Part shown: positions 28,072-36,586 of the stretch, piece after piece | Numbering within the stretch: position 1 is the first letter of the stretch | Layout: each line of letters starts with the position of its first letter | Source: Methanomicrobiales archaeon | GTDB taxonomy: Archaea; Halobacteriota; Methanomicrobia; Methanomicrobiales; Methanospirillaceae | Length of the DNA: 64,000 nucleotides | Reading direction: 5' to 3' | NCBI GenBank assembly: GCA_025358115.1 | Contig: JANYKQ010000078.1 | Span: forward strand, 1-64,000 | Made by a program: the position numbers and the translations under genes | Notes under the pieces: generated by a model | What the model saw: only the letters and a program-made list of their open reading frames with translations | Database searches by the model: none | Told to the model about the DNA's origin: nothing

Positions 28072-28338
28072 ATGGCTGGATTAGTGTTCAACATGACCGA
28101 TTGTCCCTCTGAAGATGACGATGAAGAGCATCATCCGGTGTATCTTCCCGAAGGTATTGTCGAAGTTATTGTACTTTCCTGCACACACGGTGCAGAGGAC
28201 ATGATCCCTGGATTCACCCGGGGAGATTGGCATTTCTCAACCGCCAGCAATAAAGTGCCCCGGCAGTGTACCGGCGACATAAAAAAGATGAGCCCGGTTT
28301 TTCAGAATCCCTGTGATTACGGGTTGATTGGATTATGA
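28072..28338 (+). CDS. small acidic protein leading the amide-ligase cluster
   Basis: This 88-residue ORF is preceded by a TATA-like element and its stop overlaps the next ATG in an ATGA, both of which support it as a real gene. The product is acidic near its N-terminus (SEDDDEEHH) and has four cysteines (residues 11, 37, 66, 81). I recognise no family. As the first gene of a cluster of amide-bond-forming enzymes it could be a substrate protein, a regulator or simply a leader ORF. Codon choice is less GC-biased than in neighbouring genes, so it may also be spurious. Confidence 0.4.
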   Translation: MAGLVFNMTDCPSEDDDEEHHPVYLPEGIVEVIVLSCTHGAEDMIPGFTRGDWHFSTASNKVPRQCTGDIKKMSPVFQNPCDYGLIGL

Positions 28339-29141
28339 ACGATAGATGGGGTAAAACCCCACACCCGGAAAAAGTACCCGTCTGCCAGGTAAAACAATCA
28401 GCTCTTGTCACAACTGCCCACTCAGCACAATCTGAAACAATACATCCAAAATTCCTTTTGCCAGTCACGGCACCAGTAAAAATACCTGCAAAAACAATGG
28501 GCAGAAAAAATCATATCCTGCACAAAGATTCTCTTTTTATCCTCAAACGCGGGGAGATTTCCCATGTCATAAGCGAGGACTATTCCTACAAGACCGATGC
28601 TTATTACACGATCCTGAAGATGGAGATGGAGGGAAAAAAGATACAGCCTGCCACGGGTGCGCTGATCGACGCTTTTGTAGTACCGATCTGCCTTGAACAG
28701 GTGAAACTGGCCGGCATCCCTGCCTGTGACTGGGAGATATCGCAGGGGTATGTTCCACTCCCTGCCATTATCTATGGAATAAATTACTTTGCAACCAGCT
28801 CTGATTATTTTACCGTTTACGACATTGAGGCGGCAAAAGAAGCAGTGAAGCATATCTCCAACAAGGGGAAATACCCGTTCTGCTACCAGAAACTGGGTGA
28901 AGGAGCAGAGATCTGCCGGTCTGTGGTAATATTCGGAAAAACGACCAGCCGCTCTGATGCAGCAGCACGGATGGCAGAACAGCTGTATGCACTCTTCTCC
29001 ATTCCCCTCATGCAGATGGTACTTGTACGAACCGGGGGAACCTGTGCCCTTTCATCGCTCGCTCCGGTCCGTTATTCCCAGTTGCAGGACGATGAACGAA
29101 CACTTCTTGAAGCATACATTTCCCACCAGGAGTTCTTATGA
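28335..29141 (+). CDS. RLAN-like domain protein, partner of the RimK-like ligase
   Basis: The frame gives 268 residues from the ATG overlapping the previous stop, or 214 from the ATG at 28497; the first 54 residues are low in structure, so the shorter form may be real. From ~60 on the sequence HVISEDYSYKTDAYYTILKMEMEGKKIQP resembles the RLAN domain normally found in front of RimK-like ATP-grasp enzymes (the typical form is VINL-RSYRY-S-GYYVSLLAEARGH). Here it is a separate gene that overlaps the ATP-grasp gene by ATGA, which suggests a split two-subunit enzyme. The assignment is by eye and needs a profile search. Confidence 0.6.
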   Translation: MNDRWGKTPHPEKVPVCQVKQSALVTTAHSAQSETIHPKFLLPVTAPVKIPAKTMGRKNHILHKDSLFILKRGEISHVISEDYSYKTDAYYTILKMEMEGKKIQPATGALIDAFVVPICLEQVKLAGIPACDWEISQGYVPLPAIIYGINYFATSSDYFTVYDIEAAKEAVKHISNKGKYPFCYQKLGEGAEICRSVVIFGKTTSRSDAAARMAEQLYALFSIPLMQMVLVRTGGTCALSSLAPVRYSQLQDDERTLLEAYISHQEFL

Positions 29142-30010
29142 GCAGGCTCGGGATATTTGTTGACCGGAAAACCCTTTCGAATTCCGAACAACTCAATGCC
29201 CTGATCCGGTGCCGGGATGTTGCCGAGACGCTGGGACATACGGCGAATTTTATCTTTCCGGTAGATATCCACAAGATCAAAAAGATGGATGCAATATTTA
29301 TCCGGGCCCGGACAGACCCGATGAATATTACGTATGTAGCCGCACAGATGGCCCGGTTTCATCGGATACCGGTTCTTGACGACCCGGAATCAATCCGGTG
29401 TTGTTCGGATAAGATCCACATGTATTCCCGGTTGATCCGGGAGAATATTTCACTGCCGAAAACAGTCTTTTTATCCAGGCATGACTTAAACGTCGAACGC
29501 GTGACCCGGCTGTTTGATGAACTCGGCACACCGCTCATTGTAAAAGAACCCTCAACGTCATTCTCGCTCCGGGTCGAGAAAGTGAGTGATATTGCAGATT
29601 TCTTCAAAGTTGCCCAACGGTTCATCAAGCTTTCGGACTGGATTGTTGTCCAGCAATATATCGAGAGCAAATATGACTGGAGAATTGGAGTGCTTGACGG
29701 TAAACTGCTCTATGCCTGCAAATATACGATTCCTTCGGTCACCTTCAAGATACAGGCCTCGGTCAACGGCCATATTGTCTATTGCGGGGTCGAGAGCGTT
29801 CCACCCGAAAAAGTGCCACTCCACGTTATTCAGCTGGGGATCGATGCAGCCAATGCGATCGGCAGGGGTCTCTATGGAGTGGATATCAAAAATAATAACG
29901 GGGATGCATGCGTGATTGAAGTAAACGACAACCCCTCTATTGAGAGCGGCGAGGATGACTGTTATCCCCGGGTCTTTGAAACGATCATATCCCATCTTTT
30001 TGCAGAGTGA
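29138..30010 (+). CDS. RimK-like ATP-grasp amide ligase
   Basis: The 290-residue protein has a pre-ATP-grasp domain (1-95, with FIRARTDPMNITYVAAQMA) and an ATP-grasp fold: DDPESIRCCSDKIHMY, the substrate and nucleotide loop GTPLIVKEPSTSFS, WIVVQQYIESKYDWRIGVLDG and the metal-binding VIEVNDNPSIESGEDD. This pattern is that of RimK-family ligases, which use ATP to join an amino group (often of glutamate) to a carboxylate. The acceptor cannot be read from sequence. Overlaps of 4 nt with both neighbours indicate a tightly coupled operon with the RLAN-like and YkgJ-type genes. Confidence 0.88.
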   Translation: MSRLGIFVDRKTLSNSEQLNALIRCRDVAETLGHTANFIFPVDIHKIKKMDAIFIRARTDPMNITYVAAQMARFHRIPVLDDPESIRCCSDKIHMYSRLIRENISLPKTVFLSRHDLNVERVTRLFDELGTPLIVKEPSTSFSLRVEKVSDIADFFKVAQRFIKLSDWIVVQQYIESKYDWRIGVLDGKLLYACKYTIPSVTFKIQASVNGHIVYCGVESVPPEKVPLHVIQLGIDAANAIGRGLYGVDIKNNNGDACVIEVNDNPSIESGEDDCYPRVFETIISHLFAE

Positions 30011-30501
30011 TTTTTTTTATGGAAAACTGGTTATTACGTGCTGAAACGATCTGTATGGAATGCGGCGGTCACTGCTGTGATGAGGCTCATCCCCCGGTCT
30101 CTTCAGTCTGCTTTGCTCGGCTCACACAGTCCGGCGTCTCTCCGGATCTCTTTGAAACGATCGGTTACCGGCGGCTGAAAACCCGGGATAATGGCAAATG
30201 TGTTCTCATGGAGAATGGCCGATGCCGGATTCATACCTTCAAACCCGAGACCTGCCGCTCCGGCCCATTCACCTTTGACATGAACGGGGACAGGATTGCA
30301 ATTTACCTCAAACATGAGCGGATCTGCCCGGTTGTCGGCCTGCTTAAGGAAGTTCCCGCAGCGTACCGGCAGCAGTATGAACTGGCGGTGCAGAGCATCA
30401 CCTGGCTGGTAAAGAACCTGACTGACGATGAACTTGCTGAGATCTGCCGGATCGATGAACCTGAAACCGATAAAGTGGCAGAAGTACCCCGGTTACGATA
30501 A
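30007..30501 (+). CDS. YkgJ-type cysteine-cluster protein
   Basis: The start is the GTG overlapping the ATP-grasp stop (164 residues) or the ATG at 30019. Cysteines cluster as CMECGGHCC near residue 18, then CVLMENGRCRIHTFKPETC around residues 63-82, the layout of the zinc- or iron-chelating CxxxCxxCC family (YkgJ). Such proteins are thought to bind a metal and often accompany modifying enzymes. Here the gene sits between two amide ligases, so it may supply or sense metal, or modify the product. The precise role is unknown. Confidence 0.78.
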   Translation: MIFFMENWLLRAETICMECGGHCCDEAHPPVSSVCFARLTQSGVSPDLFETIGYRRLKTRDNGKCVLMENGRCRIHTFKPETCRSGPFTFDMNGDRIAIYLKHERICPVVGLLKEVPAAYRQQYELAVQSITWLVKNLTDDELAEICRIDEPETDKVAEVPRLR

Positions 30502-30510
30502 CAGCGCATC

Positions 30511-31623
30511 ATGACCATTGGCACTGAACACGAGTATTCCATCAATGATTATAAGTTCAATCCGCTGCCGGTATCGGACGAGATCATCAGGACGATCTGC
30601 GGCCGGTACGAGAGCGAGATCCTCTTTGGGGAAGTGAAGCTCGGAAAGGAACTCCAGAAGACCGTTCTCGAGATCATTCCCCGTTTGCCTGCCGATGATC
30701 TGTCGGTCCTGGAATCTCACCTTTTCTCCGGGATACAGAGATTTTACCGGATCTTCCCTGACCAGTACCGGCTGCTAGGGCTCGGCATGCACCCGTTACT
30801 CCGGCTGGAACAGACCGCAGTCTGGGATCATGACGAGAGAGAATATTATGAGGTATACGACCGGCTCTTTGACCTGCGACAACACGGCTGGCTGAACATC
30901 CAGGCGCTCCAGGTCAATCTCTCGTACAGGAATAAAAAGGAACTCGTCAGCCAGTATAACCGTATCCGGTCCCTGATACCCTACCTGGTCGCCATTACTG
31001 CATCATCGCCATTTGTGGAGGGAAGGCTGACCGGATCCATGGACAACCGCCTGCTCTGTTACCGCGACAACCAGAAGGAGATACCGCAGATTTGCAACCA
31101 GATCGTACCGGACAGGATCAATTCTGTTGACGATTATGACGCAATGCAGGAAGAGATCTTTTTTAAATTACGCGAGCGTGATGCCGGCATTCTCTGCGAG
31201 GAATGGTTAAATTCCAGCGGAGTTATTGTCAGGTTCTCAAGAAAGTGTCTTGAGATCAAGGCGCTTGACGAACAGGAGTGCATTCATTCGGATATGGCAG
31301 TCTGTGCTTTTATCCGACCCCTCCTCCGGTGCAGATCCTTACCGGTGGAGACAGACCATGCAGCATTGCTGGAACTCACGAATCTGGCAATCCGTGACGG
31401 CACAAGGGGGATGAAACCCGAACTGGAGAAGCTGTATGCTGCTGCGTGGAAGCACGCAACTGAAGATGAACGCCAGTACCTGCCGGTTATAGCGCACCGG
31501 ATAGATCATGGAAGCCTGGCCGAGCTCATGCGGGATCGTTACCATAAAAATCCGTCATTTCTCCCGGTTCTTTCTGATATGGCCGCATCCCTGCAAAAAA
31601 ACCAGTCGTATGGTATCCATTAA
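30511..31623 (+). CDS. GCS2-type carboxylate-amine ligase
   Basis: The 370-residue protein begins TIGTEHEYSINDYKFNPL, the glutamate-cysteine ligase family 2 (YbdK/GCS2) start with its metal-binding Glu-His-Glu. Further family blocks are LGMHPLLRLEQTAVWDHDE, IQALQVNLSY and ITASSPFVEGRLTGSMDNRLLCYRDNQ. Members activate a carboxylate with ATP and condense it with an amine, as in gamma-glutamylcysteine formation. Methanogens of this order are not known for glutathione, so another gamma-glutamyl or related product is likely. It lies 9 nt after the YkgJ-type gene. Confidence 0.85.
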   Translation: MTIGTEHEYSINDYKFNPLPVSDEIIRTICGRYESEILFGEVKLGKELQKTVLEIIPRLPADDLSVLESHLFSGIQRFYRIFPDQYRLLGLGMHPLLRLEQTAVWDHDEREYYEVYDRLFDLRQHGWLNIQALQVNLSYRNKKELVSQYNRIRSLIPYLVAITASSPFVEGRLTGSMDNRLLCYRDNQKEIPQICNQIVPDRINSVDDYDAMQEEIFFKLRERDAGILCEEWLNSSGVIVRFSRKCLEIKALDEQECIHSDMAVCAFIRPLLRCRSLPVETDHAALLELTNLAIRDGTRGMKPELEKLYAAAWKHATEDERQYLPVIAHRIDHGSLAELMRDRYHKNPSFLPVLSDMAASLQKNQSYGIH

Positions 31624-31691
31624 AAAAAACGGTCCGGTAACAACAAACCTTATTACTTCTGCAGGTATCCATTGGGTAAGAGTGGGGTCCT

Positions 31692-33770
31692 ATGGTACGT
31701 CAACTGGTTTCTGAAGCGAAAGGATATGAAATTTTACAGAGCATCGGCGTTCCGATTCCCCGGTATGCCTTTGCGACAACCATTACTGAAGCAATTGCTG
31801 CAGCGGACATAACCGGGTTTCCCTTAGTACTCAAAGTTGTTTCTCCGGAGATCGTGCATAAGAGTGATGCCGGAGGGGTTATTACCGGAATCCGCAATAC
31901 CGAAGTACTGCTGGGTGCCTATGACAAGATCCTCAGCAATGTCCGGAGCTATAACCCGTCTGCAACGATCAACGGGATTATGGTCGAGCAGCAGCTTGAA
32001 AAAGGACTCGAGATCATCATTGGCGGGAGGATAGATCCGGCCTTTGGAAAAGTGATCACCATAGGTATGGGTGGGACACTGGTCGAACTGATAAAAGACG
32101 TATCAATACGTATCCTCCCGGTCACGGTTACGGATATCAATGCGATGCTCCACGAGCTGAACGGGTACCGTCTGATCAAGGGGTTCCGCAACGAACCTCC
32201 CCGGGATAAGGAAGCTCTCGTACATATTATCGATATCATTGCCCGTTTTTTCATGGACAGCACTGAAGTAGTTGAATTTGATATCAACCCGGTCTTTCTC
32301 TACGAGAAAGGGATCTGTGCGGTGGATGCACGGTTCTACACGGATGAAACATCCCTTGCGGTAAAACCGGAACCAGTCCGCTCATTATCCAAAGACCTGC
32401 TCCACATCAAATCCATTGCATTGATCGGCGCATCTGCTGAACCGAGCAAGGTAGGTTATGCCGTGCTTCGTAATCTCCTCTCATTTCCGGGAACACTCTA
32501 CCCGGTAAATCCGAAACACCCGGTAATTCTCGGCCGCACTGCCTTCCCTTCGCTTACTTCCATCCCCGGCCCGGTCGATGTCGCTGTCGTGGTTGTCCCT
32601 GCAAGAGCAGTCCCTTCAATTGTGGAAGAAGCCGGAAAGAAAGGGATCCCGCTTGTGGTGATCATCTCTTCAGGATTCCGGGAAACGGGTGCTGCAGGTA
32701 TTGAACTGGAAGACCGTATTACAGCCATTGCAAAACAATACAATATACGCATAATGGGCCCCAACTGCCTGGGGCTCATGTTCCCGCACCAGGGAATCAA
32801 CACCACCTTCGACCCGGTCTCCCCAAAACCCGGAAACCTGGCCTTTTTGTCCCAGAGCGGGGCGATCATCACCACCATGGTGGACTGGAGCCTGCCCGAA
32901 GAGATTGGGTTTTCCGAAGTGGTCAGTGTCGGCAACCAGGCAGACCTCACCTTTGAAGACTACATCCTTTTTGCTGCCGATGATCCTGATACAAAAGCCA
33001 TCATCCTGTACGTGGAGCAGATCCGCAATGGCCGGCGCTTCATGGAGATCGTACGACAGGTAACCCCAAGAATGCCGGTTGTTGTAATAAAAGCCGGTTC
33101 ATCGAAGATCGGCCGGATGACCGCGGCTTCCCATACCGGTTCACTCGCGGGCAGTTATGAAGTATACCAGGCAGCATTCTGGCAATCCGGGGTCATTCCT
33201 GCCAGGTCCATGCGGGAAGCATTCCAGACCGCCGAACTCCTCTCCTCTGAAGGGTATCCCAAAGGTATCCGGGCGATTGTTATCAGCAATGCCGGAGGTT
33301 TTGCGGTCCTGTCATCAGATTATGCCGAGATGATGGGAATTGAGATGGTGGAATTACCCATAACGGTAATAAAAGAACTTGACGCTATCCTGCCCGTTGA
33401 CTGGAACCGGAGAAATCCAATCGACATGGTCGGGGATGCAAGCGCGGACCGGTTTGCGCGGACTTTCGATGTGATGATCCGCAACCAGGAGCTCTGGGAT
33501 ATCGCATTTGTGATCGCGGTGCCATCTGCCATCTCCGATCCTATCCGGGTGGCAAACGAACTGGTCCGGTTTTCAAAGAGCACGCAGAAGATGATTGTCG
33601 GCTGTATGATTGGGGGCGATTCCATGAAAACACCCCTGAGAATATTAAGGGATTCCGGTATCCCCAACTTCCCGGATCTCGAAGATGCATTCAAAGCGGT
33701 AGGAAACATCTGCCGGCATATCTGCTGGGAAGAGTTCCACGGTCGCCGGTGCAGCACTGACGACCGGTAA
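31692..33770 (+). CDS. ADP-forming acyl-CoA synthetase (beta-alpha fusion)
   Basis: The 692-residue protein has an N-terminal ATP-grasp beta part (residues ~1-225: FPLVLKVVSPEIVHKSDAGGV and a DINPVFLYEKG end) and then the CoA-binding alpha part (SIALIGASAEPSKVGYAVL; MGPNCLGLMFP). The phosphorylated catalytic histidine is H481 in AASHTGSLAG. The reaction is acyl-CoA + ADP + Pi = acid + CoA + ATP, reversible. The order beta-alpha is the reverse of the common alpha-beta fusion. It lies 68 bp after the GCS2 gene on the same strand and may be part of that operon. Whether acetate or a larger acid is the substrate is open. Confidence 0.9.
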   Translation: MVRQLVSEAKGYEILQSIGVPIPRYAFATTITEAIAAADITGFPLVLKVVSPEIVHKSDAGGVITGIRNTEVLLGAYDKILSNVRSYNPSATINGIMVEQQLEKGLEIIIGGRIDPAFGKVITIGMGGTLVELIKDVSIRILPVTVTDINAMLHELNGYRLIKGFRNEPPRDKEALVHIIDIIARFFMDSTEVVEFDINPVFLYEKGICAVDARFYTDETSLAVKPEPVRSLSKDLLHIKSIALIGASAEPSKVGYAVLRNLLSFPGTLYPVNPKHPVILGRTAFPSLTSIPGPVDVAVVVVPARAVPSIVEEAGKKGIPLVVIISSGFRETGAAGIELEDRITAIAKQYNIRIMGPNCLGLMFPHQGINTTFDPVSPKPGNLAFLSQSGAIITTMVDWSLPEEIGFSEVVSVGNQADLTFEDYILFAADDPDTKAIILYVEQIRNGRRFMEIVRQVTPRMPVVVIKAGSSKIGRMTAASHTGSLAGSYEVYQAAFWQSGVIPARSMREAFQTAELLSSEGYPKGIRAIVISNAGGFAVLSSDYAEMMGIEMVELPITVIKELDAILPVDWNRRNPIDMVGDASADRFARTFDVMIRNQELWDIAFVIAVPSAISDPIRVANELVRFSKSTQKMIVGCMIGGDSMKTPLRILRDSGIPNFPDLEDAFKAVGNICRHICWEEFHGRRCSTDDR

Positions 33771-33788
33771 ACAACGGACCCGTACCAA

Positions 33789-35468
33789 TTACAGCGTAAT
33801 CTTCTTGAGGATCTGCCCGTTCCGGAAGATAGTGATCACGCCGCCACTCTGGGATACTACGATACCCACCGTTTTCGTCACCTGGGTTATGGCTGCGACA
33901 GAGTTATGCCGCGTGCCCATCCCCGGGAGGAGTTTGACACTGCTCGTGTCAACAGTAATATAGCGCCCTACCGATTCGACAAATCCATCCCCGGTGATGA
34001 TGAATGCACCGTCAAGCTGGGCCAGGGCCTTGATATTTTCCTTGAGTCCGGGATTCATCACAACGCGGTCTTCAGCTTTGTGCCCTTCGAACGGGTTCAA
34101 GATGATCTGGCGGGATTTTTCCAGCACATTTTTTGTATCGCCAATGAGAAACGTGGTACCGACCGGCTTTCCCTCCCTTCCCTCGATCGAGATCTCCGTG
34201 CAGATATGAAAGACCGCGTCAAAAACTTCTTCTTTTACATCGCTGTCAGAGATTACGAGATCCTTCCAGGTATCCGTACTGATACGCACCACGCCATCCC
34301 GTTTCCGGTCGGTGATGTCGTGACCGATACAGAGTATTTCCACAATGTGTCCCTTCTCATCCCGGATGGCTTTGTTGATCCAGGCAATCCAGACCCGGTC
34401 ACCATTGCGCCGGACATTCTCATTCACGTTGACAGCATATCCTTCGGCATTGAAACCCAGGTCATCTGCCATCATGGAGAGATCATTTCCTGAACGGGTC
34501 TTTGCGGGAACAATCGTGGTATTGACGTTCTTTCCAATCACTTCGTCGCTGGTATAATCAAAGAACGTGAGAGCATAGTGATTGAAGAAGGTGATAATAC
34601 CCTGCATGTCCATCCGGATGATGATACTCTGGGTGTTCTGCACTACTTCCCGGTACTTCGCCTCACTCTCTTTGAGCGCATCGGCAATCTTCTGTCGTTC
34701 TGAAATATCAGTCACGACAAACGTTCCGCCTTTGGAGATGTCGCGGGGATCAAGAGGCAGAACCCGAAGATGACAGGTAACCATTTTGTTATCCCGTTTC
34801 ACAAACTGCCAGCTCGCATGCGATACTCCCAAAACATCGAGTTTGATCTGCAATTCCCGGGAAAGGAGGTCATACTCTTCGGGGGAGGAAATAAAAGTGC
34901 GGAGATCTTTTCCCACAAGCTGCGACTCTTCATAGCCGAGCATGTCCGGAAACTGGTGGTTCACCCACTCGATAATTCCATTGCGGGCCTGGAAGATCCC
35001 CAGCGGGGTTGCTGAGAGGATGGCGGCAAGCTGCTCATTCTGCGCCTTGACCTCACGTTCGGATCGCTTGCGCAGCAGGGTCTGTTTGATCAGGTTGACC
35101 ATCTCAAAGATCTGCGGGCGGATGTCACCGGATTTTGGGAAGGTGATCTCGGTCCCGTGAGCAACTTCCATAACCGAGATCTTTGCCGGACTGCGCCTTC
35201 CCAGCAGGATCACCGGCGTAACATTACCCACGGATTTTAAGTATTTGATGAACTCGATCCCGTTCATGTCCGATACGAACTCAATGCCGTTCACATCGGG
35301 CTGCTGCTCGTAGGCCAGGATCACATCGTAATTGCGTCCTTTGAGTTTCTCGATGGCCTGTTTTATGGAATGGGCATTATCGATCTTAATCTCGCCGGTC
35401 TTTTCCAAAAACGAGCGCACCTGTGCGAAAAGATCCGTACTGTCATCGACAAACAAAACAGATATCAT
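33789..35468 (-). CDS. pseudo-receiver-PAS-PAS-diadenylate cyclase (DAC) protein
   Basis: The 559-residue protein starts with a receiver-like domain (1-120: SVLFVDDSTDLFAQV), but where the phospho-acceptor Asp is expected it reads DVILAYEQQ, so it is probably not phosphorylated. Two PAS domains follow (~140-260 and ~275-390, the second ending GHDITDRK). The C-terminus (~400-559) has the signatures of the DisA/CdaA/DacZ domain: GREGKPVGTTFLIGD, LDGAFII (D486-G487-A488), PGMGTRHNS (R520-H521-N522) and GIVVSQSGGVITIF. It should condense two ATP to cyclic di-AMP under PAS control. The third residue of the usual RHR motif is Asn here. It is monocistronic. Confidence 0.85.
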   Translation of the reverse strand: MISVLFVDDSTDLFAQVRSFLEKTGEIKIDNAHSIKQAIEKLKGRNYDVILAYEQQPDVNGIEFVSDMNGIEFIKYLKSVGNVTPVILLGRRSPAKISVMEVAHGTEITFPKSGDIRPQIFEMVNLIKQTLLRKRSEREVKAQNEQLAAILSATPLGIFQARNGIIEWVNHQFPDMLGYEESQLVGKDLRTFISSPEEYDLLSRELQIKLDVLGVSHASWQFVKRDNKMVTCHLRVLPLDPRDISKGGTFVVTDISERQKIADALKESEAKYREVVQNTQSIIIRMDMQGIITFFNHYALTFFDYTSDEVIGKNVNTTIVPAKTRSGNDLSMMADDLGFNAEGYAVNVNENVRRNGDRVWIAWINKAIRDEKGHIVEILCIGHDITDRKRDGVVRISTDTWKDLVISDSDVKEEVFDAVFHICTEISIEGREGKPVGTTFLIGDTKNVLEKSRQIILNPFEGHKAEDRVVMNPGLKENIKALAQLDGAFIITGDGFVESVGRYITVDTSSVKLLPGMGTRHNSVAAITQVTKTVGIVVSQSGGVITIFRNGQILKKITL

Positions 35469-35624
35469 CGGGGTTCTCCCGGAGGAAATTGCCTTGAATT
35501 CACTACTAAGAGGTGGATGGCTGAATGATAAATAGTTGTTGAGAATGGTTCGAAGGACAGGTTTTTTAAGAGAGATAAGGGAGCAGGAAAATAGTGATGT
35601 TAATAAATGAATACGCAGGAGATT

Positions 35625-36131
35625 TCAGGATTCGGATACTTCCCCTGCATCCGTCCCGGGCTCTGTTTCATCGCCTTCATCATAGCTGTTTTCCCGGTAC
35701 AGCCACCATCCGATAATAAGAATAATCGGGACACCCACCGGTATCGCAAAACCGCCCTGGAATCGACATGCGGCAGATAATCCGAAAAGGATCCCCCCGG
35801 CAATAGTGAACAATGATGCCTTTTTGATCAAATTAAATCCGTCACCAGTATAATTCACATAAACCGTGATGATCAGACCGAGTAAGAGAATTATTGCCCC
35901 GATTGTCCATAAGCCGGCTGCTGCAATGTTAAATATCCCGGTATTCTGGCCAAGATAGATATAGAGAATATCCTTGTCACTTCGGATCAGGCTGTCCCCC
36001 AGACTGGATTGCTGAAACCGGAAGAGTGCCCACTGCACATTAATCAGGAACCAGTCGCCCCACATGTAAAAATTGAGGGGGATCAAAAAGATAAGGCACT
36101 GGAATATCAATGACGTTCTGATTTTGTCCAT
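35625..36131 (-). CDS. hypothetical membrane protein with four predicted helices
   Basis: The ATG at 36131 gives 168 residues, three fewer than the GTG start in the track. Hydrophobic segments appear at ~7-25 (LIFQCLIFLIPLNFYMW), ~68-90 (GLWTIGAIILLLGLIITVYV), ~105-122 (LFTIAGGILFGLSAAC) and ~128-146 (AIPVGVPIILIIGWWLY). The C-terminal 25 residues are strongly acidic (EGDETEPGTDAGE). The loop between helices 1 and 2 is long and probably outside the cell. I do not recognise the family. It is downstream of the LSm/HTH pair on the same strand, 91 bp away. Confidence 0.55.
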   Translation of the reverse strand: MDKIRTSLIFQCLIFLIPLNFYMWGDWFLINVQWALFRFQQSSLGDSLIRSDKDILYIYLGQNTGIFNIAAAGLWTIGAIILLLGLIITVYVNYTGDGFNLIKKASLFTIAGGILFGLSAACRFQGGFAIPVGVPIILIIGWWLYRENSYDEGDETEPGTDAGEVSES

Positions 36132-36222
36132 AATAACCACAATACCTGATTATATTATTGCTGCAGGTTATAAAACCGGATGAATCATTCCTTAAAAAAG
36201 TAAATTCTGAAGAAGAATATTG

Positions 36223-36567
36223 TTATTCTTCAGTATGTTCTACAATTGCCAGCTGGTACATCCAGTCCATAAGGGGATGGCATTCTTCTACAACGCACTC
36301 CAGTTCACAACCAACACAGGGAATTAACTCATCGCCTGCAAGAAGATCACCGGGGTTGACCGGCATCTGCCGGGCTTTTAAGAGGTAGGTCTTGATCCCG
36401 TCTTTTTTGAATTCGATCCGGTCGATGAGTTCGCCATCTTCAAGTTTCTTGACAATACGCGAACACTTCCGGCTATCAACACCCAGCTCTTTCCAGAGCT
36501 CGCTCTGAAGAACGCCTTCAGGTTTTGACTGGATCAGTTTTAATGCTTCATCAACAGGATCGTCCAT
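36223..36567 (-). CDS. winged-helix regulator with Cys-rich C-terminus
   Basis: The preferred start is the ATG at 36567 with AGGGGAACTT directly upstream (114 residues); the track start at 36603 is TTG. Residues 1-65 form a winged helix-turn-helix (DEALKLIQSKPEGVLQSELWKELGVDSRKCSRIVKKLEDGELI) like MarR/Lrp-type archaeal regulators. The C-terminal end has four cysteines in CVGCELECVVEEC, which could bind a metal or Fe-S cluster and make the protein a redox or metal sensor. That is inference. It follows the LSm gene by 19 nt on the same strand. Confidence 0.7.
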   Translation of the reverse strand: MDDPVDEALKLIQSKPEGVLQSELWKELGVDSRKCSRIVKKLEDGELIDRIEFKKDGIKTYLLKARQMPVNPGDLLAGDELIPCVGCELECVVEECHPLMDWMYQLAIVEHTEE

Positions 36568-36586
36568 AAGTTCCCCTTTGAGCATT

